41,369 nucleotides of DNA, taken from contig JADGOB010000020.1 in assembly GCA_017883185.1 (NCBI GenBank), positions 1-41,369 on the forward strand, written 5' to 3'. The stretch is from Acidobacteriota bacterium (GTDB lineage Bacteria; Acidobacteriota; Vicinamibacteria; Vicinamibacterales; Fen-181). The notes below the pieces were generated by a model. The model ran no database searches, was not told the origin of the DNA, and saw nothing but the letters and a program-made list of their open reading frames with translations. Below, piece by piece: positions 1 to 8,023 of the stretch; position 1 is the first letter of the stretch; each line of letters begins with the position of its first letter. The position numbers and the translations under genes are program-made.

Positions 1-52
1 CGTCCGCTGCCGCGTCGGCCCACCTTGCCCAGCCTCGTGGCTTTCCCGCGAA

Positions 53-74
53 TTGCCCCACGGTTGCCCCACGG
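53..74. repeat. perfect 11-bp tandem duplication
   Basis: TTGCCCCACGG occurs twice head to tail (53-63 and 64-74), about 70 bases beyond the 3' end of the tRNA-Leu gene. No gene could be recognised in 1-140 on either strand; short open frames exist but none resembles a known protein. A tandem duplication close to a tRNA 3' end is compatible with a remnant of site-specific integration, but no integrase is visible in the window. Confidence 0.7.
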
Positions 75-140
75 CGGTCTTCGCGCACGGGGCTGTGTGG
101 AGCCGCGGTCGCCGTAAGTGTCTGAAGGGGGTCGACTTAA

Positions 141-229
141 TGGTGCCGGAGGAGGGAGTCGAACCCTCACGAGGCGTGAGCCTCTCGGGATTTTGAGTCC
201 CGCGCGTCTGCCAGTTTCGCCACTCCGGC
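141..229 (-). tRNA. tRNA-Leu (anticodon CAA)
   Basis: On the minus strand the molecule starts GCCGGAG and ends CTCCGGC-A-CCA, a perfect 7-bp acceptor stem with discriminator A (144) and an encoded CCA (141-143). The anticodon loop is CTCAAAA, giving anticodon CAA (193-195), which reads UUG leucine codons. The D-arm (GGCGAAACTGGCAGACGC) and the T-arm (GGGTTCGACTCCC) are canonical, and a long class II variable arm lies between anticodon and T stems, as expected for leucine. The only tRNA found in the window. Confidence 0.97.
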
Positions 230-566
230 ACTCGGAGAGGAATGACAGTATACCGCGGCCGCGCGCATCGCCGAAACCCTTCAGTCAGAACCGTCCGTTC
301 CCGACCCTTCATCGTCAGCCCCGACCCTTCATCGTCAGTACCGACTTACGACGTTCGATGCAGAACGAGGATCGCAGAACCCTACTAATGGGCCAGGCAG
401 GAGAGAGAGCCCCAAGGACTTGCGAGCCGCGGAGCCGAGGCTCAACTTGTCGCTAAGTCGATACACACCAACAAGAAGCGGCCGACTCGAGCGTCCTGGG
501 GGCTTCGGGTGTGCGGTTTCGGAAAGCGAACATAAGACGAACATCTTGGAATTGTGGCCAGTTCTC
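230..566. other. gene-poor interval with short direct repeats
   Basis: This stretch lies between tRNA-Leu and the carD promoter. Open frames cross it on both strands, but none has a recognisable motif or a convincing start, and its composition is less G+C-biased than the flanking genes. An 18-base unit, CCGACCCTTCATCGTCAG, occurs at 301-318 and again at 321-338 (20-base period), and a degenerate third copy starts near 271. A small GAGCC/GGCTC inverted repeat lies near 430. I can assign no function; a small RNA cannot be excluded. Confidence 0.5.
301..338. repeat. 18-bp direct repeat, 20-bp period
   Basis: Two identical 18-base units (301-318, 321-338) separated by CC, with a third diverged unit at about 271-290. 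They sit in non-coding DNA between the tRNA gene and carD. Seen directly in the sequence; function unknown. Confidence 0.75.
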
Positions 567-595
567 TTGCGATTTCTCGTGCCGTCCTGTATACT
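567..595 (+). promoter_or_regulatory. sigma70-type promoter of carD
   Basis: TTGCGA (567-572) and TATACT (590-595) are separated by exactly 17 bases, matching 4/6 and 5/6 positions of the housekeeping consensus. Transcription would start near 602, leaving a leader of about 50 bases before the GTG at 654. No other gene start lies between, so this is assigned to carD. Confidence 0.65.
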
Positions 596-653
596 GATTG
601 CCAGTCGAGATCCCATCGCCTCCTGATGAAACCCTTCCTAGAACGGGGGACAC

Positions 654-1238
654 GTGACATTCCAGATCGGTGACAAGGTCATTTACCCGAATCACGGTCT
701 CGGCGTCATCGAGCGTATCGAAGAAAAAACTATTCTCGGCACTACCTGCGGGTTCTATTCCCTCCGTATCACCTCGAACGAGACAACGGTGCTCGTGCCT
801 GTTGGTAACGTTGAGTGCGTGGGCCTGCGCCGCGCCATTGGGGATACCGAAGTCGATCGCCTGTTTCGCCTCCTCGGCGACGGCAAGATCGACACCCAGC
901 AGAACTGGAAGGGGCGGTTCAAGGATAACTCGGAAAAAATGCGCAGCGGCTTGGTCCACGACGTGGCCGACGTGCTGAAGAGCCTCACGCTCCTCAGCAA
1001 GTCGAAGAACCTGTCGTTCCGCGAGAAGCGCATGCTCGACCGCGCCAGGTTCCTGGTGGTCTCCGAGATCTCTGAAGTGCTCCATGAAGGCCAGCCGGTC
1101 ATCGAGGCGCGCGTCGATCGCGCGCTCGACCGTTCGCTGACCGCGCGTATGCGCGTGGCCGCACGCGCCGTGGCCGCCAAGACGGTGTTGCGGGTTCCGG
1201 CTCCCGTCGTCGCGCGGCGCGCCATCCGGGCGTCGTAG
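654..1238 (+). CDS. carD: CarD family RNA polymerase-binding transcriptional regulator
   Basis: 194 residues. The N-terminal region (1-60) is the RNA polymerase-interacting Tudor-like domain shared by CarD, CdnL and TRCF: it opens FQIGDKVIYPNHGLGVIE and continues with alternating beta strands ending in VPVGNVE. Residues 65-165 form the helical DNA-binding part. Family members bind the polymerase beta subunit and stabilise open complexes at housekeeping promoters. Start is GTG at 654, preceded by GGGGGA at a short spacing. At 194 residues it is about 30 longer than mycobacterial CarD; the surplus is a C-terminal Ala/Arg/Val-rich tail from about residue 160. It is monocistronic, with its own promoter and terminator. 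Confidence 0.93.
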   Translation: MTFQIGDKVIYPNHGLGVIERIEEKTILGTTCGFYSLRITSNETTVLVPVGNVECVGLRRAIGDTEVDRLFRLLGDGKIDTQQNWKGRFKDNSEKMRSGLVHDVADVLKSLTLLSKSKNLSFREKRMLDRARFLVVSEISEVLHEGQPVIEARVDRALDRSLTARMRVAARAVAAKTVLRVPAPVVARRAIRAS

Positions 1239-1260
1239 ACGAGAGATCGCCATCCCGGTC

Positions 1261-1323
1261 GGGGCAGAAGATGTTCTGCCCCGGCAGCTGAAAGGCCTGG
1301 ATCCCCAGTCGGTCCGGGCCTTT
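1261..1323 (+). terminator. double hairpin terminator after carD
   Basis: Two hairpins in a row. The first has perfect 9-bp arms GGGGCAGAA/TTCTGCCCC around the loop GATG (1261-1282). The second pairs AAAGGCCTGGA (1291-1301) with TCCGGGCCTTT (1313-1323), with one mismatch, and ends in TTT. It lies directly downstream of carD and only 8 bases upstream of the proposed plsC start, so plsC probably has little leader or an internal start. Confidence 0.7.
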
Positions 1324-1331
1324 CGTGTATC

Positions 1332-2153
1332 ATGCGACTGATGACATTCAGGGCCGATTACCGTCCCACCGTGGTCGGTTCGGTAGCCGCCGTCCCAGTG
1401 CCGCTTCGCGGCATCCCGCTGATGGTCGCCGCCAGCCGGTCGCTCGCGACGTATGTCGCCATCTCGGCCTACACGCTGCTGGTGGGACCGCCAGGGCTGT
1501 TGATCGCGTGGCTCTTCAATCGTCCCGGTCTCCTCTACGTACTCTTACACGGCGGCGTCGGACTGGGCCTCGCCCTCTCCGGCATTACGCACCGAATCGT
1601 CGGCCAGGAGCGGCTGCCGCGGGGACGCACCGCCGTCTATTGCGCCAACCACACCAGCAACATCGATGCCCCGTTGCTGTTTCACATCCTGCACCCGCGC
1701 CTCCACGTGCTCTACAAGGTGGAGTTCGGCAAGATACCGATCCTCGGCCAGGCGGCCCAGATGGCCGGGTTCATCCCGGTGGAACGGCAGAACCCGGAAC
1801 AGTCCCAGCAGGCGGTCGATCAGGCGGCGGCCTCAGTCGAGCGAGGCCACTCCTTCCTGGTGTTCCCGGAAGGCACGCGAAGCCGCACCGGCGAGCTGTT
1901 GCCGTTCAAGAAGGGCGGCTTCATCATGGCGATCAAGGCACAGGTGCCGCTCGTGCCTGTCGCGATTCTCGGGGGGAAGGCCGCTATGTACAAGGGTAGC
2001 CGCCTGATTCGGCCGGTGACGGTCGACGTTCGCATTGGCGAACCGATCGACACCACCGGGATGACGCTGGACGACCGCGACCGGCTGATTGCCATGGCGC
2101 GTGGGCAGATCGAGCGCATGATGCGCTGTCAGAGGGCTGACGCGGGGGATTGA
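1332..2153 (+). CDS. plsC: 1-acyl-sn-glycerol-3-phosphate acyltransferase (PlsC-like)
   Basis: 273 residues. The family transfers an acyl chain to lysophosphatidic acid to make phosphatidic acid, the precursor of membrane phospholipids. The catalytic motif NHxxxxD is N106-H107-TSNI-D112; the substrate-binding motif FPEGTRS is at 178-184; the following LLPFKKGG and VPLVPVAI segments are typical blocks. One or two membrane segments (about 40-85) precede the catalytic domain. ATG 1332 starts right behind the carD terminator without a clear ribosome binding site; ATG 1341 and ATG 1422 are in-frame alternatives, the last removing 30 non-conserved residues. The family is certain, the exact start is not. 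Confidence 0.9.
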   Translation: MRLMTFRADYRPTVVGSVAAVPVPLRGIPLMVAASRSLATYVAISAYTLLVGPPGLLIAWLFNRPGLLYVLLHGGVGLGLALSGITHRIVGQERLPRGRTAVYCANHTSNIDAPLLFHILHPRLHVLYKVEFGKIPILGQAAQMAGFIPVERQNPEQSQQAVDQAAASVERGHSFLVFPEGTRSRTGELLPFKKGGFIMAIKAQVPLVPVAILGGKAAMYKGSRLIRPVTVDVRIGEPIDTTGMTLDDRDRLIAMARGQIERMMRCQRADAGD

Positions 2154-2171
2154 GCGCGACACGTAGTTATC

Positions 2172-2246
2172 GGTTGCCAGTTGTCAGTTGCCAGTGAGAC
2201 CGCGTGACGGACTGACCACTGACCACTGAAAACTGGTCACTGCCTG
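2172..2246. repeat. heptamer-phased intergenic repeat (locus A)
   Basis: Between plsC and the VWFA gene lie two short runs of 7-base units: GGTTGCC AGTTGTC AGTTGCC from 2172, and CTGACCA CTGACCA CTGAAAA CTGGTCA from 2212. The second run can fold, with TGACCA pairing to TGGTCA. The same 7-base phase, with different unit sequences, occurs at three other intergenic sites in the window. Confidence 0.75.
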
Positions 2247-2319
2247 CCGAGAGCGCCTGGCGCCGATTGTGCAAAGCTGAAGAAGATCTCGAAGCCCTCG
2301 TGGCCCGCCAAGGACACTT

Positions 2320-4449
2320 ATGCCGTCATCGACCGTCGCCTCGTCCGCTGCCGGTATCACTGGCAGACTCCTGGTTGCGACGCTGGCCGCCGCATTCGGG
2401 TCGCTCGTGCTGGCCCAGGGGCAGCAGCCGCCGACGCCACCCGCGACTCAGAAGCCTCCCGCCACCCAGGGGCAGGCGCCCCAGGAACAGCGCCCGGTTT
2501 TCCGCGCCGAAGCGAACTTCGTCCGCGTGGACGTCTATCCGACCGCCGGCGGGAAACCGATCGTCGACCTCCGGCAGGAGGAGTTCGAGGTGCTGGAGGA
2601 CAACGTCCCGCAGCAGATCCAGACGTTCGAGCACGTCGTAGTCCAGGCGCCGACTCAGCAGGACAGAGCCCGCGCGCCAGAGCCGAATACCGTGACGCAG
2701 TCGCGCGAGATGGCCGCCGATTCGAAGGCGCGCCTCTTCGTCCTCTACCTCGACACGTATCACATCTCGCAATCGGGCGCGATGTCGGTGCGCGACGCGC
2801 TGATCCGGTTCCTGCAGCGGGCGCTCGGCCCGGACGATCTGATTGCCGTCACGACGCCGGAATTGCCGGCATCCACGGTCACGTTCGCCCGGCGCACGGC
2901 CAGCGTAGAGGAACTGGTGGACAAGTTCTACCGCTGGAGCCGGCGCGATTCGATCACACAGTTCGAACCGATCGAAGAGCAGTACATGCAGTGCTATCCG
3001 CAGGGGCTCGGCGAGACGGGCCGGATGTCGGCCATCGCGCGCGAGATGATCCAGCGGCGCCGCGAGCGGATCACGCTCGACTCACTCCAGGAACTGGTCG
3101 TCCACCTGGGAGGCATCCGCGAGGAACGGAAGGCGGTGCTGGCGGTCAGCGAGGGCTGGCTCCTGTATCAGCCGAATACCCAGCTCACGCGGACCACTGC
3201 CGGGCAGGCGAATGCCGGCTCTCAGTACCAGGCCCGCTGCGATGCCGACCGCTTCCGGTTGTCGCAGGAAGACCACGCCCGCGATTTCCGCACCATGCTC
3301 GATGACGCGAATCGGGCCAACGTCAGTTTCTACCCGCTCGACCCGCGCGGCCTCGTGGTGTTCGACACGTCGCTGGCCGACGAGATGATCGACCTGACGA
3401 CCGACGCCAGCCGGTTGAGCTCCCGGCTGGACTCGCTGCAGACCCTCGCGGGCGCGACCGACGGCATCGCCATCGTCAACAGCAACGACATCGACCGCGG
3501 GCTGCGGCGGGTCATCGACGACCTGACGTCGTACTACCTGCTCGGCTACTACTCGACCAACACGAAGTTCGACGGGCGGTTCCGATCGATCAAGGTGCGC
3601 GTGAAGCGTCCCGGGGTCGATGTCCGTGCGCGGCGCGGATACCGTGCGGCGACGAAGGAAGAAGTGGCGTCGCGCGCCAGCGCCACGACGACGCCGGGGA
3701 GCCCGGCCTCGCCGGTGGCCGGGGCCGTGTCGGGGCTCGGGAAGATCCGCGCGGATGCGACGGTTCATGCGCAGGTGGGCTACACGTGGGTGGCGGGCGC
3801 GGACGGCGCCATGCGACCGACCCTGTGGCTCGTGGGCGAATGGGACCCGGCGATTGCGACGCGGGACGAGCAGTGGAAGGCAGGCGCCGAGGTGAACGTC
3901 ACGGTGACGGCGCCCGACAAGGCCAACCTCGAGACCGCGCGCCAGACCCTGACGCGCGAGGCGCGGAGTTTTGTGATGCGCGTGGGGGTGCCGGCCGGTC
4001 AGACGGCGGGGGACTACACGCTGCGCGTGAGCAGCAAGCCGACCGGGACGACGCTGGGGAGCACGGAAACGCTGCACGTGACGGTGCCGAAGTGGCCGAC
4101 GGCAGGAGCGGTGGCGATCGGCCAGCCGGTCATCTTCCGGCGCGGCCCGTTCAGCGGGCCGGCCTGGATGCCGGCCGGCGACCTGCGATTCCGGCGGCAG
4201 GAACGGGTGAAGGTGGAGGTAGTCGTCGCGGGACCGATGACGTCGAGCGCGGTGCGGTTGCTCGATCGCGCGGGTAACCCGCTGAGCCTGCCGGTCACCG
4301 CGAGCGAGCGCGACGAGGACGGCGCGAAGATCGTGTCGGGTGAAGTGACGCTGGCGCCGCTCAGCATCGGCGACTACGTACTGGAGACCACGATCATGCA
4401 GGGGACGACGACGCAGAAGGTGTTGGCCGCGTTCCGGATTGTCCCCTGA
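2320..4449 (+). CDS. secreted VWFA-related domain protein (Acidobacterial type)
   Basis: 709 residues. A signal peptide (about 1-33, hydrophobic core LLVATLAAAFGSLVLA) and a Pro/Gln-rich linker are followed at 61-105 by the strand-rich block FRAEANFVRVDVYPT...VDLRQEEFEVLEDN that opens proteins of the TIGR03436 family. The von Willebrand A fold begins near 138 with LFVLYLDTYHIS. The metal-binding DxSxS motif is not canonical (D145-TYHIS), as is common in this family. After the A domain (ends near 440 with RVKRPGVDVRARRGYRA) comes a C-terminal region of about 270 residues rich in beta strands. ATG 2320 follows AAGGA at good spacing. The role is unknown; such proteins are exported and very abundant in Acidobacteria. 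Confidence 0.88.
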   Translation: MPSSTVASSAAGITGRLLVATLAAAFGSLVLAQGQQPPTPPATQKPPATQGQAPQEQRPVFRAEANFVRVDVYPTAGGKPIVDLRQEEFEVLEDNVPQQIQTFEHVVVQAPTQQDRARAPEPNTVTQSREMAADSKARLFVLYLDTYHISQSGAMSVRDALIRFLQRALGPDDLIAVTTPELPASTVTFARRTASVEELVDKFYRWSRRDSITQFEPIEEQYMQCYPQGLGETGRMSAIAREMIQRRRERITLDSLQELVVHLGGIREERKAVLAVSEGWLLYQPNTQLTRTTAGQANAGSQYQARCDADRFRLSQEDHARDFRTMLDDANRANVSFYPLDPRGLVVFDTSLADEMIDLTTDASRLSSRLDSLQTLAGATDGIAIVNSNDIDRGLRRVIDDLTSYYLLGYYSTNTKFDGRFRSIKVRVKRPGVDVRARRGYRAATKEEVASRASATTTPGSPASPVAGAVSGLGKIRADATVHAQVGYTWVAGADGAMRPTLWLVGEWDPAIATRDEQWKAGAEVNVTVTAPDKANLETARQTLTREARSFVMRVGVPAGQTAGDYTLRVSSKPTGTTLGSTETLHVTVPKWPTAGAVAIGQPVIFRRGPFSGPAWMPAGDLRFRRQERVKVEVVVAGPMTSSAVRLLDRAGNPLSLPVTASERDEDGAKIVSGEVTLAPLSIGDYVLETTIMQGTTTQKVLAAFRIVP

Positions 4450-4497
4450 CGGGCCCGTGGCACGGGCGAGACGTGCCTCGAATCGCCAAGAAACAGA

Positions 4498-4530
4498 AGA
4501 GCCGGTGCGGCTGACCCTCGCACCGGCTCT
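4498..4530. terminator. bidirectional terminator between convergent genes
   Basis: Perfect 12-bp arms AGAGCCGGTGCG (4498-4509) and CGCACCGGCTCT (4519-4530) enclose a 9-base loop. Read on the minus strand, the hairpin is followed by the T-rich tail TTCTGTTTCTT, so it is a good intrinsic terminator for the OPT transporter gene; on the plus strand it follows the VWFA gene by 50 bases but lacks a T run. Confidence 0.75.
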
Positions 4531-4535
4531 CTCCA

Positions 4536-4668
4536 CTGACTCCCGTCTCCCGACTCCCGACTCCTGTGTTCTGTCTCCTGACTCCCGTCTCCCGACTCCT
4601 GTCTCCCGACTCCCGACTCCTGTGTTCTGACTCCTGACTCCTGTCTCCTGACTCCTGACTCCTGACTC
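4536..4668. repeat. 19-unit heptanucleotide tandem array (locus B)
   Basis: Nineteen uninterrupted 7-base units fill 4536-4668 exactly in phase, with the general form C(T/C)G(A/T)CTC; the commonest are CTGACTC, CCGACTC, CTGTCTC and CCGTCTC, and CTGTGTT occurs twice. Longer blocks of units recur within the array (for example CCGACTC CCGACTC CTGTGTT), which suggests stepwise duplication. It ends 3 bases before the stop codon of the OPT transporter. Variable copy number between strains is likely. Confidence 0.9.
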
Positions 4669-4671
4669 CTG

Positions 4672-6756
4672 CTACATCACTGCCGTTGGCGGAGCCGGCT
4701 CATCGGCATCGCCCGCCTTGCGCAGCGGCACCGCAATCAGGTACCAGACCAGGAACGCCAGCACGGGGATGGCCATCCAGGGCACCAGGCTCTCGAAGCC
4801 CGATGCGTGCCAGAATTTGTGCTCGGCTCGAAGCCCGACTACGGCCGCGATGAACAGCCCGACCAGGGCTTCTCCGGCGATCAGGCCCGACGCCGCCAGT
4901 ACCCCGGCGTTCTCGACGCGCGCCTTCTGCGCCGCGTTGTAACCACGCTTGTCGCGCATCTTGTCCACGATCCCGCGCACGAGGCCGCCGACGAAGATGG
5001 CCGCGGTCGTCTCGAGCGGGAGGTACATGCCCACCGAGAACAGCATGGGGCTCCGGACCTTGATCAGGATGAACGAGAAGCCCATCGCGATGCCGACCAG
5101 CACCAGCGGCCACGCCATCTCGCCGCCCACGATGCCGGACGACAGCGCCGCCATCAAGCCGGCTTGCGGGGCCGCGTAGGTCTTGCCGCCGAAGCCGCCT
5201 ACCGCTTCGCCGAACTGCGCGATGTCCGAGGTGTGCATCAGGTAGAGCGGGAAGAACATCACGGCGCCCGCGAAGATGACGCCGATGACGTCGCCCACTT
5301 GCATCTTCCAGGGCGTGCCGCCCAGGATGTGGCCGACCTTCAAGTCCTGCAGCATCTCGCCCGCCACGGCCGAGGAGACGCAGCCAATCGCGGCGACCGC
5401 GAGCACCGCGAGCACGCCCTCATCCCCCTTCGCGCCCACGATGACCATCGTCAGCGCCGCGACGACCACGGTGGCCAGCGTCAGGCCCGACAGCGGGTTG
5501 TTCGACGATCCGATCATCCCGACGAGGTTGCCTGAGACCGCCGCGAAGAAGAACCCGGTGACGAACATGACCAGCGCGGCGACGCCCGCGGACAGGAGCG
5601 AGCGCGTGAAATAGAAGTACAGGGTCACCATGAGGGCCACGATGACCGCGATGGCGAGGCCGACGATCCTCAGCGACAGGTCCTGCTGCGTCCGCTGCGT
5701 GGCCGCCTGGGCCGCCGACGATTTCTTCACGTCGGCAATGCCGCGCTTGATGCCGAGGATCAGGTTCTTCCGCATCTTGAACAGCGTGAAGCAGGCGCCG
5801 ACGAGCATCCCGCCCACCGCGATCGGACGGACGATGAAGCGGTAGAGGTGTGCGACGATGCCGGCCCACGCAGCCGCCTCGTTGCCGTTGTTGAGCGCCA
5901 GGTACTGATCGATCAGCGTCGGCCCGACGAAGTAGACGAGCAGTGGCACGAACAGGCCCCACGCAAGCAGGCCGCCGGCGAAGTTCAACGCGCCCAGCTC
6001 GGGCCCGATGATGTAACCGACGCCCAGGTAGGCGGGCGTGACCGCGGGTGCCGAAAAGCTGGTAATCCCGCCGGTCGGCACCTTCACTGCCGCATCGGTC
6101 AGGCCGAGCTTCACGAAGCTCTGCTTGAGCGTGCCGATCCCGACTGCGAAGTCGTTCGACGAGCGGAAGATGCCGAACCCGTCGAGGAACCGCACGACCG
6201 CGCCCACGCCCATCGCGCGGAACAGTTGCAGCGCCGCCTCGGCTCCCTTCTGGCCGGCCTTGTGGATCTCGCCCGCGGCCACCGATTCGGGGAAGGGCAG
6301 GCCCGGGTCTTCCACCATCACGCGGCGGAGGATCGTGACGAACATGATCCCGAGGAGGCCGCCGAGGATCATCAGGCACGAGGCCAGGATGTATTCCTGG
6401 AACATGTGCGCCGAGTCGAACTTCCAGAGCTTCAGCATGACGAATGCCGGAATGGTGAAGATGGCGCCGGCGGCCACCGACTCGCCGATCGAGCCGACCG
6501 TCCGGGCGAAGTTCTCTTCGAGCACGCTGCCCTTGAAGAGGCGCAGGACGGCCATTCCGATCACGGCCGCGGGATAGGTGGCGGCGATCGTCATGCCCGC
6601 CCGAAGGCCCAGGTACGCGTTGGCGGCCCCGAGCACGACGCACATCACGAGACCCAGCACCAGCGCCCGGAACGTGAACTCGCTCATCGTCGAATTGTCG
6701 GGCACGAGCGGCTGGAAGCCGGATTGACCCTTCTGGTCGGAAGATGGCTGTGTCAT
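4672..6756 (-). CDS. OPT family oligopeptide transporter
   Basis: 694 residues with about 14 to 16 hydrophobic segments over its whole length. The first segment reads FRALVLGLVMCVVLGAANAY, followed by LGLRAGMTIAATYPAAVIGM, the hallmark opening of bacterial OPT transporters. Further family blocks are ARTVGSIGESVAAGAIFTIP, PESVAAGEIHKAGQ and SSNNPLSGLTLATVV. Members move oligopeptides or metal-chelate compounds across the inner membrane with protons; the substrate here cannot be read from sequence. I chose ATG 6756 because the hydrophobic core begins about 30 residues later; the open frame extends much further upstream but without family similarity. It is divergent from rex with a 117-base gap and convergent with the VWFA gene. 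Confidence 0.9.
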   Translation of the reverse strand: MTQPSSDQKGQSGFQPLVPDNSTMSEFTFRALVLGLVMCVVLGAANAYLGLRAGMTIAATYPAAVIGMAVLRLFKGSVLEENFARTVGSIGESVAAGAIFTIPAFVMLKLWKFDSAHMFQEYILASCLMILGGLLGIMFVTILRRVMVEDPGLPFPESVAAGEIHKAGQKGAEAALQLFRAMGVGAVVRFLDGFGIFRSSNDFAVGIGTLKQSFVKLGLTDAAVKVPTGGITSFSAPAVTPAYLGVGYIIGPELGALNFAGGLLAWGLFVPLLVYFVGPTLIDQYLALNNGNEAAAWAGIVAHLYRFIVRPIAVGGMLVGACFTLFKMRKNLILGIKRGIADVKKSSAAQAATQRTQQDLSLRIVGLAIAVIVALMVTLYFYFTRSLLSAGVAALVMFVTGFFFAAVSGNLVGMIGSSNNPLSGLTLATVVVAALTMVIVGAKGDEGVLAVLAVAAIGCVSSAVAGEMLQDLKVGHILGGTPWKMQVGDVIGVIFAGAVMFFPLYLMHTSDIAQFGEAVGGFGGKTYAAPQAGLMAALSSGIVGGEMAWPLVLVGIAMGFSFILIKVRSPMLFSVGMYLPLETTAAIFVGGLVRGIVDKMRDKRGYNAAQKARVENAGVLAASGLIAGEALVGLFIAAVVGLRAEHKFWHASGFESLVPWMAIPVLAFLVWYLIAVPLRKAGDADEPAPPTAVM

Positions 6757-6831
6757 GAGGGCGCATCTTAGCACGCGCCTGCCTGATTTTGGCGAGCGAA
6801 CGCCAGGCGGGCGGCCCGCGAGGAACGGCGC

Positions 6832-6861
6832 TTGACCTAAGGCGAACGCGTTCCGTACAAT
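6832..6861 (+). promoter_or_regulatory. candidate promoter of rex
   Basis: TTGACC (6832-6837) and TACAAT (6856-6861) are spaced by 18 bases, each matching 5/6 of the sigma70 consensus. The predicted transcription start is near 6868, only about 6 bases before the GTG at 6874, so rex is either nearly leaderless or translated from a downstream start such as GTG 6913. Confidence 0.6.
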
Positions 6862-6873
6862 CGCGACAACCTT

Positions 6874-7545
6874 GTGACACCACAGAGCAAGAACCGAACG
6901 GCCAGCGAACACGTGTCCGAGCTGACCACCAATCGTCTTTCTATCTACGTGCGCTGTCTGGGTCAGTTGGCCGCCAGCGGCGTCAGGACCGTCTCGTCGC
7001 ATGCGATCGCCGCGCAGTTTCACCTGAACGCGGCCCAGATCCGCAAGGACCTGGCGTGGTTCGGCGAGTTCGGCGTCCGCGGCGTCGGCTACTCGGTGGA
7101 CGGCCTGGCCGCGCATCTTCGGAAGGTTCTCGGCCTCGGCGATCCCATCCGGGTCGCGGTGATTGGCGCCGGCAACCTCGGGCAGGCGCTCGCCGACTAT
7201 CCCGGCTTCCCGAGGGACGGCTTCGTGCCGGTGGCCCTGTTCGACCGCGCGGCGGCCAAGGTCGGGACCGAGTCGCGCGGTGGAGTGCCGATCTTCGACA
7301 TCCGGCGGTTGCCAACCGTCGTCCGCAAGGAAGGCATCCGCATTGCGATGATTGCCGTGCCCGCGAATGTCGCGCAACAGGTGGTGAACGTCGCGGTGGC
7401 GGCGGGACTGCGGGCCATCCTCAACTTTGCGCCGGGCACGGTGACGGTGCCGCCGGGGATCAAGCTGAAGAACGTCGATCTCACCGTCTTCCTCGACGGG
7501 CTCGCCTACTATTTGGCGAATACAGCCAATGGCAAAACGAAGTAA
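6874..7545 (+). CDS. rex: redox-sensing transcriptional repressor Rex
   Basis: 223 residues. Rex represses respiratory and fermentation genes and leaves DNA when NADH rises. Residues 15-85 are the winged-helix domain: [11 protein letters not shown], then [25 protein letters not shown], the conserved recognition helix region. Residues 90-215 are the NAD(H)-binding Rossmann domain with GAGNLG at 98-103 and a C-terminal domain-swap helix ending DGLAYYLAN. The start is uncertain: GTG 6874 lies about 6 bases from the predicted transcription start, and GTG 6913 would give an N-terminus closer to the family average. No TTGTGA-type Rex operator was seen next to it. Its 3' end overlaps moaC by 17 bases, so the two are probably co-transcribed. 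Confidence 0.92.
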   Translation: MTPQSKNRTASEHVSELTTNRLSIYVRCLGQLAASGVRTVSSHAIAAQFHLNAAQIRKDLAWFGEFGVRGVGYSVDGLAAHLRKVLGLGDPIRVAVIGAGNLGQALADYPGFPRDGFVPVALFDRAAAKVGTESRGGVPIFDIRRLPTVVRKEGIRIAMIAVPANVAQQVVNVAVAAGLRAILNFAPGTVTVPPGIKLKNVDLTVFLDGLAYYLANTANGKTK

Positions 7546-8023
7546 GTCCCCGACCACACGTCTGTCGCACGTCGATGCCGAGGGCCGTATCCGGATGGTG
7601 GACGTGACCAAGAAGGCCACGACCGCCCGGGAGGCAGTCGCGCGGGGGCACATCGCCATCGCCCCCGCGGCGCTGGCGTCGATTCGCGCCGGACGCATCG
7701 CCAAGGGCGACCCGCTGCAGACGGCGCGCCTGGCCGGGATCATGGCGGCCAAGCGCACTGCCGACTTGATCCCGCTGTGCCACCCGCTCCCGCTGACGCA
7801 CGTGGACATCGTGCTGACGCCGACGCGAGGTGGCTACGACATCGAAGCCCGCGCCCGCACCAGCGCACAGACCGGGGTCGAGATGGAGGCGTTGACGGCC
7901 GTGTCGGTCGCGGCGCTGACCATCTACGACATGGTCAAGGCCGTGGACAAGACGATGGTGATCGGCGAGATCAGGCTGATGGAGAAGCGGGGCGGCAGGT
8001 CCGGAGAGTGGCGCAGGGGATGA
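7529..8023 (+). CDS. moaC: cyclic pyranopterin monophosphate synthase
   Basis: 164 residues. MoaC rearranges 3',8-cyclo-7,8-dihydro-GTP to cyclic pyranopterin monophosphate in molybdenum cofactor synthesis. The signature blocks are all present: MVDVTKK (23-29), [18 protein letters not shown] (74-91), the helix [20 protein letters not shown] (116-135), the catalytic lysine segment VKAVDKTM, and [10 protein letters not shown] near the C-terminus. It starts with ATG inside the end of rex (17-base overlap) and its TGA overlaps the ATG of the next gene (ATGA at 8020-8023), indicating translational coupling. No other moa gene is in the window. Confidence 0.96.
   Translation: MAKRSKSPTTRLSHVDAEGRIRMVDVTKKATTAREAVARGHIAIAPAALASIRAGRIAKGDPLQTARLAGIMAAKRTADLIPLCHPLPLTHVDIVLTPTRGGYDIEARARTSAQTGVEMEALTAVSVAALTIYDMVKAVDKTMVIGEIRLMEKRGGRSGEWRRG

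Noticed and set aside
118-456. Plus-strand open frame across the tRNA-Leu gene
   Set aside because: It runs antisense through a complete tRNA gene and across short repeats, and has no motif.
453-1253. Long minus-strand open frame opposite carD
   Set aside because: It has no recognisable motif and lies opposite a well-supported CarD; high G+C makes antisense frames long.
4536-4668. Possible CRISPR array
   Set aside because: The repeats are 7-base units without spacers and no cas gene is present.
4807-6771. Several plus-strand open frames opposite the OPT transporter
   Set aside because: Their translations are rich in Arg, His, Asp and Ala without motifs, typical of antisense shadows of a membrane protein gene.
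6832-6900. Rex operator next to rex
   Set aside because: Only half of a TTGTGA-type site is present (TTGTGA at the start codon) with no inverted partner.
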